From positions 1,860,001 to 1,924,000 of the forward strand of contig OZ250151.1 of assembly GCA_965237725.1 (NCBI GenBank): a stretch of 64,000 nt of DNA, read 5' to 3'. Under the pieces are notes generated by a model. The model searched no databases, had not been told where the DNA came from, and was given only the letters and a program-made list of their open reading frames with translations. Below are positions 43,597 to 51,543 of this stretch, piece by piece. Origin of the DNA: G965237725 sp965237725. Lineage in GTDB: Bacteria > Pseudomonadota > Gammaproteobacteria > Arenicellales > Poriferihabitantaceae. The position numbers and the translations under genes were made by a program. Within the stretch, counting starts at the first letter, position 1. Each line of letters starts with the position of its first letter.

Positions 43597-44307
43597 TTGC
43601 AAATTAATCCATTACAGGCTATTCGAAAATATTCTGCGAAGTACGCGGAACTCAAAAATTTTAGAGGTTCAACCCCTGAGGAAGTTTTTACACATATTTA
43701 TAGAATAAATAAATGGGGAGACACTGAATCACGATCCGGTACGGGCTCAAATTTGGTGCAAACCGAAACACTCAGGCGCGAACTTCCACAACTACTGCAG
43801 AAGCTCGGTGCAAATTCCATGCTCGACATTCCTTGCGGAGATTTTTATTGGATGTCGAAAGTTGATCTTCCTTTATCGAAGTATATCGGCGCGGATATCG
43901 TCAATGATCTTATTGTTCGCAATCAAAAAAAGTACGCAAACCAACAGCGCGAATTCGGCAAGCTTGATCTGATTAGCGAAAAATTACCGTTGGTCGATGT
44001 TGTATTTTGTCGAGACTGTTTAGTCCACTTAAGCTACCAACACATTCATTGTGCAATTCGGAATATCAAGCTTAGTGGATCACGGTATTTGCTAACTACG
44101 CATTTCCCTCAATACAGAGCAAACAAAGACATTGTGACTGGAAAACACCGTTCTCTCAATTTAATGCAAAGCCCTTTTACCTGGCCAAAACCATTGTTGA
44201 GCATTACTGAATACGATGCTGGTAGAGATGGAAATAAATGCCTGGGGTTATGGGAAATTAACAATATATCAGCATCTGGGGACAGTATACTTATTAAGAT
44301 TCGGTAG
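43597..44307 (+). CDS. Class I SAM-dependent methyltransferase
   Basis: A 236-residue methyltransferase. Motif I is MLDIPCGDFYWM (about 74-85) and the acidic end of strand 2 is YIGADIVNDLI (about 94-104); strand 4 reads DVVFCRDCLVHLSY (about 133-146). The N-terminal segment KWGDTESRSGTGS is a family mark of small stand-alone methyltransferases near glycan genes. No ATG lies upstream in frame; TTG at 43597 is the likely start, with a stop at 43555. Substrate unknown. A partial copy lies 200 bp upstream. Confidence 0.75.
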   Translation: MQINPLQAIRKYSAKYAELKNFRGSTPEEVFTHIYRINKWGDTESRSGTGSNLVQTETLRRELPQLLQKLGANSMLDIPCGDFYWMSKVDLPLSKYIGADIVNDLIVRNQKKYANQQREFGKLDLISEKLPLVDVVFCRDCLVHLSYQHIHCAIRNIKLSGSRYLLTTHFPQYRANKDIVTGKHRSLNLMQSPFTWPKPLLSITEYDAGRDGNKCLGLWEINNISASGDSILIKIR

Positions 44308-44470
44308 TCATTTGATCGGAATACCCTGACTAGGCTCGATACTGGAATATTTGAAGTTCTGTAGAAACAAGCCATTTGTTGTATATTACGCCCATCAAAG
44401 GCGTTAATAGAATGCGCTGATCTCTGATATTAAGTATATCTGCAAATCTTCGATTATTCCCTTAAGTTAA

Positions 44471-45415
44471 ATGAAAATAGCTGTACTCCTGCCCTGCTTT
44501 AACGAAAGCAAAACTATCGCAGCCACCGTTGCCGGTTTCAGGGAAGCGTTGCCCGATGGAGAAATTGTCGTATGTGACAACGCATCATCCGATGACACCG
44601 CAGGCATCGCATCAGCAGCGGGGGCCAAGGTCATTCATGAAACCCGGCCGGGCAAAGGTGAAGCCATGCGACGACTGTTCGCCGAGGTTGATGCGGATGT
44701 TTATGTCATGGCTGACGGCGACTCCACTTATAATGCGGCCGACGCCCCAAACATGATCCAACATTTAGTTGATAAGGACCTGGACATGGTCATCGGCAAT
44801 CGACTGGATTCCAGTGGCAGTAATTTATTTCGCAGCGGCCACAAGCTGGGCAACAAACTGTTTTCATTCACCGCCAAGACGATTTTTTCTGCTGAGGTCG
44901 GGGATTTGCTCTCGGGTTATCGGGTCATGTCCCGACGCTTTGTAAAATGTTTTCCCGCTGAGTCCCGGGGGTTTGAAATCGAAACCGAGCTGACCATTCA
45001 CGCCCTGGAGTGCCGTCTGCCCATATCTGAAGTTAAGACCACTTACTTTTCCAGACCCGAAGGCTCGGAGAGCAAGCTGTCTACATTTTTTGACGGCCTG
45101 CGAATATTGAGAATGATGGCATCCCTGTTTCGTGACGTGCGTCCGATGCAATTTTTTGGGTTGATCGCATTAATCACCGGCCTGGTTTGCATCGCACTAT
45201 TTATACCCATCTTCCAGACTTTCACCGCCACCGGCGCGGTACCTCAATATCCAACCCTGATTGTGGTAACCGGATTGCTGGTTCTGGCATTTGTTTTTGT
45301 TACCTGCGGAATTGTTCTGGATCGGGTGTCTGCATCCCGGCGCTACCAGCATCGCCTGAATTACCTGCGCTATAGCGGCCCCGCGGCGACCGCGGCGACC
45401 GCGGCGGATTCCTGA
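44471..45415 (+). CDS. Family 2 glycosyltransferase, DPM1/polyprenyl-phosphate type
   Basis: A 314-residue GT2 enzyme. The nucleotide-sugar block is LLPCFNESKTI with CDNASSDDTA; the DxD is MADGDSTY (about 77-84); SGYRVMSRRF and SRGFEIETELT are acceptor-side blocks. Two hydrophobic helices follow at about 222-243 and 257-278. The layout fits a polyprenyl-phosphate glycosyl transferase that supplies GT-C enzymes such as those at 40121, 52908 and 54613. The C-terminal AATAATAADS arises from a 9-bp tandem repeat. Confidence 0.85.
   Translation: MKIAVLLPCFNESKTIAATVAGFREALPDGEIVVCDNASSDDTAGIASAAGAKVIHETRPGKGEAMRRLFAEVDADVYVMADGDSTYNAADAPNMIQHLVDKDLDMVIGNRLDSSGSNLFRSGHKLGNKLFSFTAKTIFSAEVGDLLSGYRVMSRRFVKCFPAESRGFEIETELTIHALECRLPISEVKTTYFSRPEGSESKLSTFFDGLRILRMMASLFRDVRPMQFFGLIALITGLVCIALFIPIFQTFTATGAVPQYPTLIVVTGLLVLAFVFVTCGIVLDRVSASRRYQHRLNYLRYSGPAATAATAADS
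45381..45407. repeat. Three tandem 9-bp units at the 3' end of a glycosyltransferase gene
   Basis: CCGCGGCGA, CCGCGGCGA and CCGCGGCGG at 45381-45407, in frame; they encode the Ala/Thr tail of the GT2 protein. The block is much richer in G and C than its surroundings and probably arose by slippage. Confidence 0.75.
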
Positions 45416-45463
45416 CCGATAGGGGCTGGTCTGAAAAGGCCTGAAAGGCCCGAAAAGATATGA

Positions 45464-46543
45464 CTACTCGGATTCCCGTTGTAAATGCACCGTCCGGGTT
45501 GGGAAGGCGCATTGGGCATTATTCTGATCAATTATTTCCAAAACCCGGAGCAATACTTCTTGCTTGATTTGGTGGTATTCGGCCCAGGCCTGGGTTTTGG
45601 TGAAACAGTAAATGAACAAATCCAGAGATGATGCGCTAAAGGTATCAAAGTTCACCATATTGGTTTGCTGCTGATCGATGGCGTCATGATTTTTCAGGTA
45701 CTCCGTAATCTGATCGACAATTTTCGCCATGGCATTGGCATCTTCGTAGCGGATGCCGATGGTTTCATAAATTCTGCGATTGGCCATTCGCGACGGGTTT
45801 TCTATGGAAATGGTGGCAAACGCCGAATTGGGGACATACAGCGGTCTGCTATCGAAGGTTTCGATCTTGGTTACACGCCAGCCAATTTTCATCACCGTAC
45901 CTTCTATTTCTCTATCAGGGGACCGAATCCAGTCGCCTTCGGAAAACGGCCGGTCGAGATAAACAAACAATCCACCAAAAAAGTTTGAAAGCAAATCTTT
46001 TGCGGCAAAACCGATGGCTATACCGCCAACGCCGCCGAATGTCAGCACGCCTGCGATACTGAACCCTAAGGTTTGCATGGCGACCAGGCAGGCGATAACA
46101 ACGGCAATCAGTCTAAGCAACTTGCCCACCGCATCTACTGCAGTTCGATCTACAGACTGCCCCCGGGATACTTTAGCCGTAACCAATCGAGTTTGGGCCT
46201 GGGTAACAAAACGCACCACAAACCAGGTTATGGCAACAATCACCCCTAGGTCGCCTGCGGTATTCACTGTTTTAATGAACAAGGTGTCAGCGTAATGCTG
46301 AGTCATGTTGAACGCCATTCTGATACCGATGATCCACAACAAAACCATTAGGGGCGCATCGAGGGCATAGACAAAAGCGTCATCCCACGGTATGGCGGTT
46401 TTTTCAACTCGCGTTTTCAATCTGGCCAGAATCACCTTGCCAATGATGCTGGCGACCAGGGTAACCAGCAATACAATAATGAAGTTGACCTGCCCAGGGC
46501 CAAGTCCAAGGGGGGCAATCATTTCGTAAATTTTATTTAACAT
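45464..46543 (-). CDS. MscS-family mechanosensitive channel
   Basis: A 359-residue channel protein. Four or five membrane helices lie in the first 170 residues. The pore helix and start of the beta domain read GGVGGIAIGFAAKDLLSNF (about 174-192) and GGLFVYLDRPFSEGDWI, both typical of MscS. The C-terminal soluble domain (SFDTFSASSLDLFIYC) is the cytoplasmic vestibule. It probably relieves osmotic down-shock or has a related role. Confidence 0.92.
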   Translation of the reverse strand: MLNKIYEMIAPLGLGPGQVNFIIVLLVTLVASIIGKVILARLKTRVEKTAIPWDDAFVYALDAPLMVLLWIIGIRMAFNMTQHYADTLFIKTVNTAGDLGVIVAITWFVVRFVTQAQTRLVTAKVSRGQSVDRTAVDAVGKLLRLIAVVIACLVAMQTLGFSIAGVLTFGGVGGIAIGFAAKDLLSNFFGGLFVYLDRPFSEGDWIRSPDREIEGTVMKIGWRVTKIETFDSRPLYVPNSAFATISIENPSRMANRRIYETIGIRYEDANAMAKIVDQITEYLKNHDAIDQQQTNMVNFDTFSASSLDLFIYCFTKTQAWAEYHQIKQEVLLRVLEIIDQNNAQCAFPTRTVHLQRESE

Positions 46544-46566
46544 AGTTATGGCTTAATCGTTATGTC

Positions 46567-47739
46567 TTAATCTATAACCTGCACGGCTCTTGGGAAGTTG
46601 GTCAGGCAGGTTACGCCGCTTTCGGTTACCGTGGTGGTTTCACTCATTTCCATTCCCCAGTCATCCATCCACATGCCGAGCATAACGTGGATGGTCATAT
46701 TCTTCTCGAGGATGGTGGCCTCGTTTTCGCGCAGGCTTATGGTATGTTCTCCCCAGTCCGGTGAGTATCCGACGCCGATGCCATAGCCGATGCGGCTTTC
46801 TTTGACCAGACCATATCGATCGAGCACATCTTGCCAGGCGCGGTGGACATCTCCGGCGGGGACACCAGGGCGAATAGTGTCGAGCACCGCATTCAGTCCC
46901 TCTTCAACCGCCTTTGCAGTATCGAATAATACCTGGGGTCCTTTGCCCAGTTGCACCGTGCGTGCAAGCCCGGCGTTATAGCGTTTTCGCGTACCACCCA
47001 GTTCCAGGGCCACGGTTTGGCCGTCTTCAAAAGCTTCATCGGTCCACATCGGATGGGCTGTTGCTGCGGCTTCACCCGCCATAATCAGCGGCGACAATGC
47101 AGTCAAGTCTCCACCAAACTCGTCATTGCCACCAATCTGGGCGGCAACAATTTTTGACATTAAAGCACACTGGCGCACCCCCGGCACAATATTTTCATAT
47201 GCCACCGCCATCGCCAATTCCGCTAGTTTTGATGCCTGGGTCATGAAAATAATTTCAGCATCACTTTTAACCGCCCGACACCAGTTTACCAACAGATCCA
47301 CATCCACCCACTCGGATTTGGACAGACCTCGCTGGAGACAGGCCAGAGACTTAGGCGAAAAAAAGTAAGTGTCACTTTCATAGCCCATTCGCTTTCCGTC
47401 CATGCCCAGATCACATAAGGTTCTCGCTACCTCTTCCATGGGATGCACGCCATGGCGCTGAACAAAATCTTCCCCATAGGGCCTGATGCTATCGGTGCCA
47501 AGATAAGTTGTTAAGGTCACCGCCCCCGCATCCATTTTTCGACCCAGCCAGACCGGTTCAAAATCATGGCCGACCAGCATCACCTGGGGCACATAAAAAG
47601 ACCAGGCATCAAATCCAGTCAACCAGTTCATATTGGCGGGATCGCCTATGACCATGGCATCAAGATTTCGCTGGGCCATACTGGTGCGTACCTTGTCCAG
47701 TCTTTGTTGATATTCATCTTTGGAAAAAGGCGGTGGCAT
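46567..47739 (-). CDS. M24-fold hydrolase of creatinase/ectoine-hydrolase type
   Basis: A 390-residue protein with the two domains of the prolidase/creatinase fold. The N-terminal domain contains MVIGDPANMNWLTGFDAWSF (about 31-50). In the catalytic half, VALELGGTRKRYNAGLART aligns with the metal block of M24 peptidases, but the two ligand Asp residues are Glu and Gly and the GHG His is Tyr (GYGIGVGY). This loss of ligands is known for metal-free members such as creatinase and the ectoine hydrolase DoeA. Activity on an amide or guanidino compound is possible. GGGAG precedes the ATG. Confidence 0.8.
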   Translation of the reverse strand: MPPPFSKDEYQQRLDKVRTSMAQRNLDAMVIGDPANMNWLTGFDAWSFYVPQVMLVGHDFEPVWLGRKMDAGAVTLTTYLGTDSIRPYGEDFVQRHGVHPMEEVARTLCDLGMDGKRMGYESDTYFFSPKSLACLQRGLSKSEWVDVDLLVNWCRAVKSDAEIIFMTQASKLAELAMAVAYENIVPGVRQCALMSKIVAAQIGGNDEFGGDLTALSPLIMAGEAAATAHPMWTDEAFEDGQTVALELGGTRKRYNAGLARTVQLGKGPQVLFDTAKAVEEGLNAVLDTIRPGVPAGDVHRAWQDVLDRYGLVKESRIGYGIGVGYSPDWGEHTISLRENEATILEKNMTIHVMLGMWMDDWGMEMSETTTVTESGVTCLTNFPRAVQVID

Positions 47740-47783
47740 ACTAACTCCCTAAATTATTTTTCTAAATGATATCTCAAATTATC

Positions 47784-48320
47784 TCAGATTTCGATGTTAT
47801 CGATTATCGGGTCGGGACAATATTCCCGCCGGCGACAACTGCGACAGTGTTCCCCCAGATAGAGGGTGTCGACCCAGTTGATAATCTTTGACAGCGATTC
47901 GGGATCATCGAACAAAAACCCGGCCTCGAAGTTTCGCTTGTCTTCGTGTTTGCTACCCATACCCGCGCCAGTGAGGTTGGCGGAGCCCACAAAAGCAATT
48001 CGGCTGTCAACGATAATCGCTTTGGTGTGCACCCTGGGACACAGTATTCTCTCGAACAAATCATTGTTAATCAGCTCATCGAAACGGTCGAAGTCTTCGC
48101 GGAATCGCGGACCGGGTTCTTTGGCATGGATCAATCTTACCGAAACGCCTCTACTAACCAGTGATGCCAGTAATTGCAGAAAGGGGATGAAATCTCCCTG
48201 GTCCTCAACGTACATATCCTTGATATCCGCAGTGACTATCCATAGATGATCTCGCGCTCTGGGGATTTGCTGTTGAATGACCTCGGTATAAATTTCCCGG
48301 TTTATCAGCAGCTGATACAT
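47784..48320 (-). CDS. PLD-superfamily protein with one HKD motif
   Basis: A 178-residue protein of the phospholipase D/nuclease fold. One HKD motif is present (HTKAIIVDSRIAFVGSANLT, about 107-126), so activity needs a homodimer, as in Nuc and BfiI. A C-terminal Cys-rich tail (HCRSCRRREYCPDP) may bind zinc. The N-terminal strand region is WIVTADIKDMYVEDQGDF. Could be a nuclease or a transphosphatidylase; context gives no hint. Same strand as glpE upstream. Confidence 0.75.
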   Translation of the reverse strand: MYQLLINREIYTEVIQQQIPRARDHLWIVTADIKDMYVEDQGDFIPFLQLLASLVSRGVSVRLIHAKEPGPRFREDFDRFDELINNDLFERILCPRVHTKAIIVDSRIAFVGSANLTGAGMGSKHEDKRNFEAGFLFDDPESLSKIINWVDTLYLGEHCRSCRRREYCPDPIIDNIEI

Positions 48321-48366
48321 CAGATCGTTTGGCTCTGAGAAATAATTTTATCCGAGACTATTTTAA

Positions 48367-48669
48367 TTAATCCTGTTGTGTCGCCCAGTCTGCATACCCG
48401 CCGTCCAGGCTATAGGCATTTTCAAACCCCTGGGTATTGAAATAATCTGCAGCGCCTTTGCTCATGTTGCCGTGATAACAGCAGACAATGAGTGGTCGCT
48501 GTTGATCGCTTTCATCAATAAATCCCTGGGCATTGGAATTATCAACGTGAATTGCGCTTTCGATGTGCCCGGACTCAAATGACGCCTGGTCGCGGATATC
48601 GATGACGATGGCGTTTTCACTGGAAATCAGCGCTTTTGCCTGTTCAATATTTATAGTTTCAAATGCCAT
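48367..48669 (-). CDS. glpE: GlpE-type thiosulfate sulfurtransferase
   Basis: A 100-residue single-domain rhodanese. IDIRDQASFESGHIESA (about 23-39) is the family core, and the active loop is CYHGNMS (Cys64) as in E. coli GlpE, with the loop length of thiosulfate sulfurtransferases. It transfers sulphur from thiosulfate to cyanide or thioredoxin. A start at 48669 agrees with the family length (about 105 residues). Confidence 0.9.
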   Translation of the reverse strand: MAFETINIEQAKALISSENAIVIDIRDQASFESGHIESAIHVDNSNAQGFIDESDQQRPLIVCCYHGNMSKGAADYFNTQGFENAYSLDGGYADWATQQD

Positions 48670-48860
48670 GGTCGTGTTGGTCTATTGACTGGTTTTATTT
48701 CGAATCGGTTGTTGTGTAACAAAGACGTATAATACCAGTTTCATAACGCAATTAGACGGGGTTGTATGCCCACAACATCTGCCACTGGGTAATTGACTGC
48801 ACTTATTCGCTGTACTATATTTTGCCCGACAAAATTGTTCTGCACTCGAGATATTTGCCC

Positions 48861-49709
48861 ATGCCCAAGTCCAAACCCAAGCCCAAGCACCTTTCCCAGG
48901 ATCAGATTAATCAATATCACCAGGATGGTTACTGCTCCCCAATAGATGTGATGTCTGAAGACGAAGCGTTGAATCTGGCAGAAAAACTAAAACAGGCTGA
49001 GGAGAAGTATCCCGAGGCCCTTGAAGGAAAAAATCGAAATAATGCCCACCTTGTTTTTACTTTCATGGACCAAATCGCATTTAACCAAGCCATACTGGAC
49101 ATTGTCGAGGATTTAATCGGGCCCAATATTCTGGCCTGGGGCTCAGTTTTATTTGTAAAGGAACCCCAAAGCCAAGCCTATGTCAGTTGGCACCAGGACG
49201 CCACCTATATGGGTCTCGAGCCCCAGAACTTTGTAACCCCATGGTTAGCACTCAGCCCGAGCAACGAGCAGAGCGGGTGTATGAGTGTCATCCCTGGTAG
49301 TCATAAATCTGAAATACAGCAACATCAAGATACTTTCGAAGGCAATAATATCCTTACCCGTGGTCAGAATATTATTGATGTTGATGAGTCCAAAGCAAAA
49401 AACCTGATTCTCCGACCCGGCCAGGCTTCCTGCCATCATGCCCGGTTGATTCATGGATCACGACCCAATAAAAGCAATCACCGACGAATCGGGGTGGCAT
49501 TACAAGCTTACATTTCTCCAGAGTTACGTCAGGTCAAAGGGGAAAGTTTCGCCATTCTGGCCAGAGGTGAAGACAAATATAATCACCATCAACTCATGAG
49601 TCGCCCAGCGTCAGATGTATCGCCGGAAGACGTAGCCCAGCGTCAACGGGTCAACGCTGAATGGTCAAAGATTCTTTATAGTGGCGCGGAGAAATCCGGC
49701 ACCTATTAA
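48861..49709 (+). CDS. Phytanoyl-CoA dioxygenase (PhyH) family protein
   Basis: A 282-residue non-haem iron oxygenase. The iron site is WHQDATYMG (HxD) and the distal His lies in ARLIHGSRPN. The segment SEQSGCMSVIPGSHKSE is the family core before the distal His. The ATG at 48861 is preferred to the TTG at 48762, whose extra 33 residues are unlike the family. It opens with a Lys/Pro-rich tail MPKSKPKPK. A second PhyH with little likeness lies at 8274-9029. The stop overlaps the next gene's upstream region. Confidence 0.83.
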   Translation: MPKSKPKPKHLSQDQINQYHQDGYCSPIDVMSEDEALNLAEKLKQAEEKYPEALEGKNRNNAHLVFTFMDQIAFNQAILDIVEDLIGPNILAWGSVLFVKEPQSQAYVSWHQDATYMGLEPQNFVTPWLALSPSNEQSGCMSVIPGSHKSEIQQHQDTFEGNNILTRGQNIIDVDESKAKNLILRPGQASCHHARLIHGSRPNKSNHRRIGVALQAYISPELRQVKGESFAILARGEDKYNHHQLMSRPASDVSPEDVAQRQRVNAEWSKILYSGAEKSGTY

Positions 49710-49745
49710 CGCTATACAATGTCGTCGTTTTTTTAGCCTTTCAAT

Positions 49746-49750
49746 AGGAA
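49746..49750 (+). promoter_or_regulatory. Ribosome binding site AGGAA selecting a TTG start
   Basis: AGGAA is 5 bases before the TTG at 49756. The alternative GTG at 49681 would overlap the PhyH gene and add a tail without likeness to the YbaK family. Confidence 0.55.
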
Positions 49751-49755
49751 TTCCT

Positions 49756-50238
49756 TTGTCTGATACCTTGCCTGAAATCACAGCGTTTCTGGAAAAAGCG
49801 GATTGCCCTTTTGAAGTATGGGATTGTGATCCGGATATGGCAGATACTGCGGTATTTTGTGAACATTATGGTGTCTCCCCCGAAAATTCTGCAAATACCA
49901 TTCTAATAAAGTCTAAAACCGGGGAAGCGAAATTCGCCGTCTGTGTTTTGCTGGCTGTTCACCGACTGGATGTCAATCACACTGTACGAAAGAAACTGGG
50001 GGTGAGAAAAGTATCTTTTGCATCTGCTACGGAAACCCGTGATTTGACCGAAATGGAAATAGGCGGCGTCACCCCCATTGCGCTCCCTGAAAAATTGCCC
50101 GTCTGGATTGATTCCAACGTTATGCAGTGCGACTACATTATTCTCGGTGGAGGCAATCGGACATCAAAACTTAAAGTTCATCCGCAGATTTTGACTTTAC
50201 TACCCAATGTAGAAGTTATCACCGATCTGGCAAAATAA
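49756..50238 (+). CDS. YbaK/EbsC-family aminoacyl-tRNA deacylase-like protein
   Basis: A 160-residue protein of the YbaK/ProX fold. NTILIKSKTGEAKFAVCVLLAVHRLD (split: NTILIKSK, KFAVCVLLA) and the Lys of VRKKLGVRKVSFAS (about 81-94) follow the trans-editing deacylase pattern; GGVTPIALP is the family GGhsP-like loop. Members hydrolyse mischarged tRNAs (Cys-tRNAPro, Ala-tRNAPro and others). The tRNA target is not predictable. The start is the TTG at 49756. Confidence 0.8.
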   Translation: MSDTLPEITAFLEKADCPFEVWDCDPDMADTAVFCEHYGVSPENSANTILIKSKTGEAKFAVCVLLAVHRLDVNHTVRKKLGVRKVSFASATETRDLTEMEIGGVTPIALPEKLPVWIDSNVMQCDYIILGGGNRTSKLKVHPQILTLLPNVEVITDLAK

Positions 50239-50280
50239 TAATCTCGAATATAAAACCAATCTCGCAATCAGATAATCATT

Positions 50281-50733
50281 TTATTCGGTAGCACTTTTTG
50301 CAAAATTAGCCAACGCATTGGTAACCTTTTGTACTACTTCTTCACATCCGGAAATATTGTGTCGCTCAACCAGATAAGCAGGGTCATTGTAGCTTAGCCA
50401 CACCTTTCCAGACTCATCTTCCCAGATTAATGCTTTCTGTGGCAAATCCAGAGCTACCGTCTGGGCACATTGCATCAGCGGTGCGCCGACTTTCGGATTA
50501 CCAAAAATAATCAACTCCGTGGGCCTAAGATTTACCCCTACGCTTTGCGCACCCTTTCCATGGTTGATACGGTTAAAAATTTTCATGCCTTTTTCTTGCA
50601 AAATTGCTTCAAGTCGATCAGCGGTGGTATTCACATCATAGACGCTTTGAACACTGGACACCCCTTGATCTGCGTTACCTGCTGTACTGAAAAAAAGAAT
50701 GAATATCGAAACTATTAAAAACCTGGTTTTCAT
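50281..50733 (-). CDS. Exported DUF302-domain protein
   Basis: A 150-residue protein with a signal peptide (RFLIVSIFILFFSTAGNADQ; AxA cleavage). The DUF302 domain follows: DRLEAILQEKGMKIFNRINH, PTELIIFGNPKVGAPLM, ALIWEDESGKVWLSYNDP. DUF302 proteins are small, often periplasmic, and of unknown function; some bind haem or metal. Cotranscription with the GNAT gene upstream is possible (27 bp gap). Confidence 0.88.
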   Translation of the reverse strand: MKTRFLIVSIFILFFSTAGNADQGVSSVQSVYDVNTTADRLEAILQEKGMKIFNRINHGKGAQSVGVNLRPTELIIFGNPKVGAPLMQCAQTVALDLPQKALIWEDESGKVWLSYNDPAYLVERHNISGCEEVVQKVTNALANFAKSATE

Positions 50734-50760
50734 GTTATTCCCCTATATTAAGTTATCAAA

Positions 50761-51225
50761 TTATAAGACCAATTCCATATAAATCGCCCCCGGATCGGGA
50801 TTAAATCGGTAAGCTTCGATTTCTTTGAACCCGAAACTTTTATACAAACCTTGGGCTGCATTCATACTTACTAAAGTGTCCAGTCTCATGGATGTATAGC
50901 CAAGATCTTTTGCCTGTCGTATCAATTCAAAGCACAATGCTTTGCCAACACCCTTATTATTATGCTGTGGGTAGACATACAACCGCTTCATTTCACAAAT
51001 ATCATCACCCAATTTTCGAAGACCAACTCCGCCCGCGAGTTCACCTTCCACATGGCATAATAAAAACATTCCCTCGGGCGGGCCGTACATTTTATCGAAG
51101 GTAGTAAACTCGCTATCAATATCCTGAAAACCAAGATCAAGATCCAGCCAGTCAATATATGCCCGAGTAATCTCCATGGCTGAGGAAAAGTCTTCACTGG
51201 ATGCACAGGGTGTTATTTTAATCAT
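50761..51225 (-). CDS. GNAT-family N-acetyltransferase
   Basis: A 154-residue acetyltransferase. The acetyl-CoA motif is PQHNNKGVGKALCFELI (about 92-108), after ICEMKRLYVYP (motif C/strand 4); the C-terminal half has GYTSMRLDTL and LYKSFGFKEIEAY. Substrate unknown; small amines or peptides are typical. Predicted to use acetyl-CoA in the cytoplasm. Confidence 0.87.
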   Translation of the reverse strand: MIKITPCASSEDFSSAMEITRAYIDWLDLDLGFQDIDSEFTTFDKMYGPPEGMFLLCHVEGELAGGVGLRKLGDDICEMKRLYVYPQHNNKGVGKALCFELIRQAKDLGYTSMRLDTLVSMNAAQGLYKSFGFKEIEAYRFNPDPGAIYMELVL

Positions 51226-51505
51226 TGAGTTTATGGGTTTCTATTATTGACTCTGCTTGATGAAATGTCATGGTCATGTGAAATCACATACGTTGACAGT
51301 ACCTTGGATTATCATAGACGCAATAACAACAGTTATGAAGAGACAACACTAATTTTAATCGATAAAATTTTGTCGTATTCAAATAGGGTTATCCCTTCGC
51401 AACTTGCCAGCAAGGCCTAGAGAAGGTAGTCTCGAATTTGTGCTTGACTACCCAGATTGCTAACGAATTTTGGGTCGACTGGTTCTATATCAAACAGATA
51501 AACTT
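51226..51505. other. Intergenic stretch without a gene
   Basis: About 280 bp between GNAT and the glycosyltransferase gene. A 14-bp near-palindrome ATGTGAAATCACAT lies at 51276-51289, and TTGACA (51293-51298) follows it, but no matching -10 at normal spacing was found. Nothing else is recognisable. Confidence 0.5.
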
Positions 51506-51511
51506 AAGGAG
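51506..51511 (+). promoter_or_regulatory. Strong ribosome binding site AAGGAG, 8 bases before an ATA codon
   Basis: AAGGAG at 51506-51511, eight bases before ATA at 51520, in frame with the glycosyltransferase gene. The first standard start is TTG at 51544, which has no ribosome binding site. The true start may therefore be the rare ATA. Confidence 0.5.
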
Positions 51512-51543
51512 CCAGCTTTATAAATACGACCAAGACTAAAGAA

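Noticed and set aside
51276..51289. Near-palindrome ATGTGAAATCACAT, resembling a CRP site.
   Set aside because: The half sites TGTGA and TCACA are only 2 bases apart instead of 6, so it does not fit CRP.
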